DNA from: an uncultured Prevotella sp.
Lineage (GTDB): Bacteria > Bacteroidota > Bacteroidia > Bacteroidales > Bacteroidaceae
DNA: 12,001 nucleotides
NCBI GenBank assembly: GCA_946999025.1
Contig: CAMQBP010000046.1
Location: 1-12,001, forward strand
Direction: 5' to 3'
The translations under genes and the position numbers were made by a program. Positions 7,662 through 12,001 of the stretch are shown here, piece by piece. Position 1 is the first letter of the stretch; every line of letters starts with the position of its first letter. Below the pieces are notes generated by a model, which worked only from the letters and a program-made list of their open reading frames with translations, ran no database searches and was not told the origin of the DNA.

Positions 7662-10600
7662 TCAGAAAGATACTTGTGCGCCGATGGTGAACGAACGAGT
7701 GAAAGGATAGATGAGTTTGTCTATACCCGCGTTAAGAACGCTGCTACGAGAAAACTCCGGATCGACACCGTCATAACCTGTAATAGTGAACAGATTTTCC
7801 GCACTGACATAAAGACGAACTCTTTCAAGATAGACCTTATTGGTCAAGACCGTAGGGAATGTGTAGCCCAACTGTATTTGGCGCAGGCGGACAAAGTCGC
7901 CTTTCTCCAAGAACCGGGTAGACTCCCTACTATTGCCGTTAGGATCTTGATACACGGCTCTTGGCACGCTTGTGTTGGTATTGTTGGGTGTCCAAGCCTG
8001 CAAAGTGGAGCGAAGCATATTCGACCCCGAATTCATGGCCTCGTAGAAGTATTTGTTTCCGTTGTAAATCTTATGTCCCCAGCCGCTTCCAAGCACCAAA
8101 GACAGGTCTATGCCCTGATATGAGGCATTGAAATTGAGGTTGGCCTCCACCTTGGGTATCCCACTTCCCGAGTATTCCTTGTCATTCTCATCAAGCACTC
8201 CATCTCCGTTTAAATCCTTGAAACGTATATCACCGGGCTGAGCGTTGGGCTGGATAAGAGTTCCATTGGCACTAACGTGTTTGGCTACCTCGTCTGCACT
8301 TTGGAATATACCATCCGCCTGATACAGGTAGAACGCACCTATGGGTTTTCCTACACGTGTCTGTGTGGGGAAGTGTTCGGAGCCGTATTTCAATCCCTCC
8401 CCATAGAGCACCTGTGATTTGTCAGATAACTCTTTCACTTTATTGTTTACGGTGCTTAGGTTGAATCCAACACTGTACAACAGTTTGCCTACGCTATGGT
8501 TCCAATTCAGCTCTAATTCCACACCCGTATTGCGCATCCTGCCTACGTTGAGCACAGGACTGTCCATACCCGTGCTTGGTGCCAGTTCCTTAGTAATGAG
8601 CAAGTCTGTGGTCTCATTGATGTAATAGTTGATATTACCCGAAAGGTTGTTGTTGAACAGTCCGAAATCTATACCGATGTTCTTTGTTTCGGTAGTTTCC
8701 CATTTCAGGTCTCTATTTTCGAGTCCGGCAGCTATGCTACCGGGCCACGCAGTGCTGCCGGTACCGCGTACATAGCCTTGATACATGCTGTTATCCGTAT
8801 TGATGAGGGCAAGGAAACTGTAATATCCCAATGCATTCTCATTACCAAGTTTACCCCAACTGGTGCGTAGCTTGAGGTTGTTCACAAACGTATTCTTGGG
8901 GAAAAACTTTTCCTCAGTGATACGCCAACCTAACGCTAAAGATGGGAACGTGCCCCATCGGCTGCCACTGCCAAACTTAGACGAACCGTCACGGCGCATG
9001 GTGAACTGCACGAGATAGCGATCATCGAAATTGTAGTTCAACCGTCCGAAGAACGAAGCACGGTTGTATTTCCATTTAGATCCGTCTCCACTATATGTTC
9101 CACCCTTACCAGCCTTGATGGTCTCGAATGCCGTAGAAAGGAATCCGGCAGGCTCCACACTCTGCACAAGCTGTCCGTTTTCCACCTTATATATTATGTT
9201 CTTTCCTTCCACAGCCACCTCATTCCATGTATATTTTCGCGAGGTTAGCGATGTTCCGATCATTGCCCCTATCTTATGCTTGCCAAACTGGTGATCCATG
9301 TTGAGCACGTTATCCCAAACTTGCTCCTCCCAATAGTTACTCTTTTCAGAGTTTTGGGCATATTGGTTTTTCGACTTGATGTCGGCTATGTAATCAGGCG
9401 CATGATAAGCTGATCGACCATGCTCCCCACGGTAAGAGTAACTGGTTTTGAAAGTTAGCCATTTGGTGATGTCGAATGTCACGGCAATGTTGGCATCCGT
9501 ATGATATGAACGGGTACCTGCCTTCTTGTAATAGTGGTCTGCCATGATGTTTCGATTGTTGGGAAGACCGTCAAAATTGGTCAAGCCATAGCCGTATTTC
9601 TCATTTTCATTATAGATAGGAACCAATGGAGAGATCATGTACATCTCTTTCAACGAATACTGAGGCTGGTGACTGTCTGTGTACTTAAAGTTGATATTGG
9701 CATCAAAGGTCATAAACGCTTTCTTCATATTCAGCTTCATGCGCACGTTGTCTTGCCTGAAATCGTTACCAATGAATATTCCCTTATCGTATGCATGGTT
9801 GTAGGATAACGAATAGAGCGCCTTTTCCGAACCTCCACGCATGCTTATCATGTAGTTTTGGGATAATCCGCCGCGCTGCACGGCATCTTGCCAATCAGTA
9901 TCCACACCGGTTTCCTTGCTTATATAGGCAGGCAAAGCTACAGGCTGGTCTGCATTCTGTGCGTTATAGTTCTCGTACATGGCCTGGTGCACCTGCTTGT
10001 ATTCAGAGGCATTGAGCATTTCTAATTTCTTGGCAATGTCTGTAAAGCTCAGATAACTGTGCAAATCTATCTTCAAGTCACCTCGCTTGCCGTTCTTCGT
10101 CGTGATAAGTATCACGCCATTAGCAGCTACCGATCCATATATGGCAGCAGCCGCACCGTCTTTCAAGACCTGTAGGGTTTCTATGTCTTGTGGATTGACA
10201 TTCTCAATGTCTCCAGGAAAGCCATCGATGATATAGAGCGGTGTATTGTCGCCAAAAGTTTTCACTCCGCGTATCTTCACTTGCATACCCGCTCCGGCGT
10301 TACCACCACTCTTCATAATGTTCACGCCTGCCACCTTGCCCTGCAATGCTTCCGCGGGGTTAGTGGTTGTGCGCTTACCAAGTTCAGACGTATTCACAGA
10401 CGAAATAGCACCGGTCATATCGGCCTTGCGCATGGTGCCGTAGCCCACTACGACCACTTCATCCAAAGCCTCAGTATTTTCTGCCATGACCACTTCCATA
10501 TTGTGATTTGCAGCAAGCTCATGATCTGCAAATCCCACGTATGTAATCACGAGTGGGACTCCTACCTCTGTGTTTATTTCGAACTTCCCATCCAGATCGG

Positions 10601-11042
10601 TAACAACGCCCATCGAAGATCCTTTCACCTTTACCGTGGCACCGATGATAGGCTCGCCAGACGCATCTTTAACAACCCCGGTTATTTTTCTGATTGTCGT
10701 TTCGCGCTGCTTCACTTGGGCTTTTTCGCTGCGGTCGGTGACAACAATGGATTTCGGGGAGACAATGGAATAAGTAAGGTTACGACCTTTGAATGCATCA
10801 TCAAGCACGCGGCTCACAGGAGCGTTTGTGTGGTGAATGTTGATGTCGGCACGATGGTCTATTACCTCATTACGATAAGAAAAACGATAGGATGTCTGTT
10901 TTTCTATGGCCTTGAAAACCTGCTGAAGCGAAGCTTTCTTCAAATTTACAGTAACCGTTTGGCCTTGGGCGTGAGCACAGAGAGCAAACAGGCACAGAAA
11001 TAATACAACAAATTGACACCTTAAAAATACATGTCTTTTCAT
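7662..11042 (-). CDS. SusC/RagA-family TonB-dependent outer-membrane transporter with STN signalling domain
   Basis: This 1126-residue protein is the importer of the locus: a 22-strand TonB-dependent channel that forms a complex with the SusD lipoprotein. A signal peptide ends around AHA at 23-25. Residues about 28-105 form an STN (secretin/TonB N-terminal) domain, the signalling domain that contacts a FecR-type anti-sigma protein. Residues about 118-188 are a carboxypeptidase-regulatory-like domain (ITGVVKDASGEPIIGATVKV). The TonB box is LDEVVVVGYG at 193-202, leading into the plug with IRG at 257-259, PLYIIDG at 268-274 and VLKDGAAAAIYGSVAANGVI at 292-311. The rest is the beta-barrel, ending with the aromatic terminal strand TIGAQVSF expected of outer-membrane barrels. 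It is the first gene of the operon. The STN domain and the divergent ECF sigma gene together suggest that substrate transport induces the operon. The transported ligand is unknown from sequence alone. Confidence 0.96.
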   Translation of the reverse strand: MKRHVFLRCQFVVLFLCLFALCAHAQGQTVTVNLKKASLQQVFKAIEKQTSYRFSYRNEVIDHRADINIHHTNAPVSRVLDDAFKGRNLTYSIVSPKSIVVTDRSEKAQVKQRETTIRKITGVVKDASGEPIIGATVKVKGSSMGVVTDLDGKFEINTEVGVPLVITYVGFADHELAANHNMEVVMAENTEALDEVVVVGYGTMRKADMTGAISSVNTSELGKRTTTNPAEALQGKVAGVNIMKSGGNAGAGMQVKIRGVKTFGDNTPLYIIDGFPGDIENVNPQDIETLQVLKDGAAAAIYGSVAANGVILITTKNGKRGDLKIDLHSYLSFTDIAKKLEMLNASEYKQVHQAMYENYNAQNADQPVALPAYISKETGVDTDWQDAVQRGGLSQNYMISMRGGSEKALYSLSYNHAYDKGIFIGNDFRQDNVRMKLNMKKAFMTFDANINFKYTDSHQPQYSLKEMYMISPLVPIYNENEKYGYGLTNFDGLPNNRNIMADHYYKKAGTRSYHTDANIAVTFDITKWLTFKTSYSYRGEHGRSAYHAPDYIADIKSKNQYAQNSEKSNYWEEQVWDNVLNMDHQFGKHKIGAMIGTSLTSRKYTWNEVAVEGKNIIYKVENGQLVQSVEPAGFLSTAFETIKAGKGGTYSGDGSKWKYNRASFFGRLNYNFDDRYLVQFTMRRDGSSKFGSGSRWGTFPSLALGWRITEEKFFPKNTFVNNLKLRTSWGKLGNENALGYYSFLALINTDNSMYQGYVRGTGSTAWPGSIAAGLENRDLKWETTETKNIGIDFGLFNNNLSGNINYYINETTDLLITKELAPSTGMDSPVLNVGRMRNTGVELELNWNHSVGKLLYSVGFNLSTVNNKVKELSDKSQVLYGEGLKYGSEHFPTQTRVGKPIGAFYLYQADGIFQSADEVAKHVSANGTLIQPNAQPGDIRFKDLNGDGVLDENDKEYSGSGIPKVEANLNFNASYQGIDLSLVLGSGWGHKIYNGNKYFYEAMNSGSNMLRSTLQAWTPNNTNTSVPRAVYQDPNGNSRESTRFLEKGDFVRLRQIQLGYTFPTVLTNKVYLERVRLYVSAENLFTITGYDGVDPEFSRSSVLNAGIDKLIYPFTRSFTIGAQVSF

Positions 11043-11402
11043 ACGAACAATGTTTAGGTTATACTTTTGGTTCTTGATTAATAGTTCTATATAATTATAG
11101 ACAATCTTATTTCCAATAGATACCTAAAAAATACTAATATTTTCGAATAACCTATTTTTGCAGTGGGTGGTGCTCGCAGATTATACGTCATGGATTATCA
11201 TATCAGCTATTTTAATCTTTTCAATGTCTGAAATCATTTATACAAAGATTTATTCATAACTTTGCAACCGAAGTTTTGTATGTCTACACGTTACTGTAAT
11301 CTGTTATGGATGTATGCACTTAAGTTATCTATCTCTGTTAAATTACTACAGTACCATTGCCATAATACAAACTTTACACTTACGTTTAACCTTAACAGGA
11401 AT
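11043..11402. promoter_or_regulatory. Divergent promoter region between susC and the ECF sigma gene
   Basis: This AT-rich 360 bp region must hold the promoters for the leftward operon and the rightward sigma gene. I find no gene in it. Reading rightward there are two exact matches to the phylum's housekeeping -7 element TAnnTTTG (11153-11160 and 11257-11264). Reading leftward towards susC there is no exact match; the nearest is AATCTTTG (complement of 11243-11250), one base off. This fits, but does not prove, a susC promoter that uses an alternative sigma factor such as the one encoded next door. Short imperfect inverted repeats occur around 11087-11100 and 11131-11142 but are no more than AT-rich sequence would give. 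Confidence 0.6.
11257..11264 (+). promoter_or_regulatory. Candidate -7 element (TAACTTTG) for the sigma gene
   Basis: TAACTTTG is an exact match to the Bacteroidota primary-sigma -7 consensus TAnnTTTG. Transcription would start near 11271, leaving about 130 nt of untranslated leader before the sigma factor ATG at 11403. No TTTG is present at the expected -33 position, so the promoter would be weak or the call wrong. A competing match lies at 11153-11160. Confidence 0.35.
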
Positions 11403-12001
11403 ATGAATGTATTTGACGAACCTTTACTAATTTCCTTGCTTAAAAGAAATTCACAACCTGCTTTTCGCCAGTTATATGATCACTATGCAGGTCATCTTTT
11501 TGCCTTCTGCATGCAATATACCCATTCGCGTGAATCATCTGAAGAGCTGGTTGAAGATACTTTTGTGTGGCTGTGGCGAAATAGGCAATCCATACGACAA
11601 GACACTACGCTGAAGTCGATTCTTTTTACCCGTACCCGCCATTATATTATCAATGCTTATCGCAAAACGGTCAATGCGCCCGTTTTTGAGGACTACATAG
11701 ACTATTTAGGACAATTCGAAGATCGCAGTTTTAATCATTTGGAATATGATGAGTTCCAAAAGGCCGTGAATAAGGCCATAGACAGCCTCCCTGAAACACA
11801 ACGCAAGGTGATAAGAATGTCGAGAATAGAAATGATGCGGATCAAGGAAATCGCACAAACGCTTGACTTAAAGGAGCAAACTGTAAAGAATCAGCTATCA
11901 CTTGCCACCAAAACACTACGTCGTACGCTCAGGCAATTATACATCATATTTAACGTTAGTTCGACGAATTTAGAACAGAGCAAGCTGTGTGTCAATAGTT
12001 C
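11403..12001 (+). CDS. ECF (sigma-70 family) RNA polymerase sigma factor, cut by the right edge
   Basis: The frame from ATG 11403 stays open for 199 codons to the window end with no stop. The protein is an ECF sigma factor of the Bacteroidota type. Region 2 lies at about residues 20-85 (AFRQLYDHYAGHLFAFC, then EELVEDTFVWLWRNR at 47-61). A linker is at about 90-120. Region 4 is at about 121-176, with IDSLPETQRKVI and a helix-turn-helix built on EIAQTLDLKEQTVKNQL. ECF sigmas of this group are about 170-200 residues, so little should be missing. An in-frame ATG at 11310 would add 31 residues before the family's normal beginning and is not favoured; AGGA sits four bases before the chosen ATG. It is divergent from a SusC that carries an STN domain, the classical arrangement for sigma/anti-sigma control by a transducing TonB receptor. 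The anti-sigma (FecR-like) gene is expected just to the right, outside the window. Confidence 0.9.
   Translation, partial: MNVFDEPLLISLLKRNSQPAFRQLYDHYAGHLFAFCMQYTHSRESSEELVEDTFVWLWRNRQSIRQDTTLKSILFTRTRHYIINAYRKTVNAPVFEDYIDYLGQFEDRSFNHLEYDEFQKAVNKAIDSLPETQRKVIRMSRIEMMRIKEIAQTLDLKEQTVKNQLSLATKTLRRTLRQLYIIFNVSSTNLEQSKLCVNS

Noticed and set aside
10188..11003. A 271-codon open frame on the plus strand opposite the N-terminal part of susC
   Set aside because: It lies wholly antisense to a certain SusC coding region, encodes a protein without recognisable domains and has unusual composition rich in His, Cys and Ile. Long antisense frames over conserved genes are common by chance.
11310..11402. 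Upstream in-frame ATG extending the ECF sigma factor by 31 residues
   Set aside because: The added segment resembles no sigma region, while the ATG at 11403 begins the usual ECF N-terminus and has AGGA just before it.
1..12001. tRNA or rRNA genes, CRISPR arrays, insertion sequences, phage genes
   Set aside because: No cloverleaf, rRNA-like segment, regularly spaced repeats, transposase or integrase signature was seen on either strand; nearly all of the window is occupied by the genes listed.

Overview
This window is a polysaccharide-utilisation-type locus from a member of the Bacteroidota, probably a gut or oral Bacteroidales such as Bacteroides, Phocaeicola or Prevotella. The evidence is a paired SusC TonB-dependent receptor and SusD lipoprotein, a signal-peptide-bearing GH2 and GH63 enzyme, an ECF sigma factor of the type that partners TonB receptors, weak or absent Shine-Dalgarno sites, and a TAnnTTTG promoter element.

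Layout. Six genes on the minus strand run right to left as one tight operon: susC (7662-11042), 45 bp gap, susD (6081-7616), 14 bp gap, a small three-helix LysO N-terminal-half protein (5785-6066), 11 bp overlap, a LysO C-terminal-half protein (5193-5795), 12 bp gap, a GH2 beta-galactosidase (2061-5180), 9 bp gap, and a GH63 alpha-glucosidase related to E. coli YgjK (138-2051). A 360 bp intergenic region (11043-11402) separates this operon from a divergent ECF sigma factor gene on the plus strand (11403 to the right edge, incomplete). The left 137 bp hold no clear gene; a possible start codon of a further minus-strand gene lies at 22-24.

How the genes may work together. SusC and SusD would import a small glycoconjugate across the outer membrane. 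The SusC carries an N-terminal STN domain, so it is a signalling receptor that probably talks, through an anti-sigma protein expected just beyond the right edge, to the divergent sigma factor. The two hydrolases have Sec signal peptides without lipoboxes and should act in the periplasm, both as exo-enzymes. The odd member is LysO, a lysine exporter family, sitting in the middle of a sugar operon.

Main hypothesis (inference). The best-supported disaccharide for the GH63 relative YgjK is Glc-alpha-1,2-Gal. That disaccharide, beta-linked to hydroxylysine, is the O-glycan of collagen. A GH63 alpha-glucosidase, a GH2 beta-galactosidase and a lysine-family exporter are the three activities needed to strip glucosylgalactosyl-hydroxylysine and dispose of the released hydroxylysine, a lysine analogue. 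The operon may therefore be a collagen/gelatin O-glycan utilisation system. This is not proven by the sequence, and the substrate could be another Glc-Gal-containing glycan.
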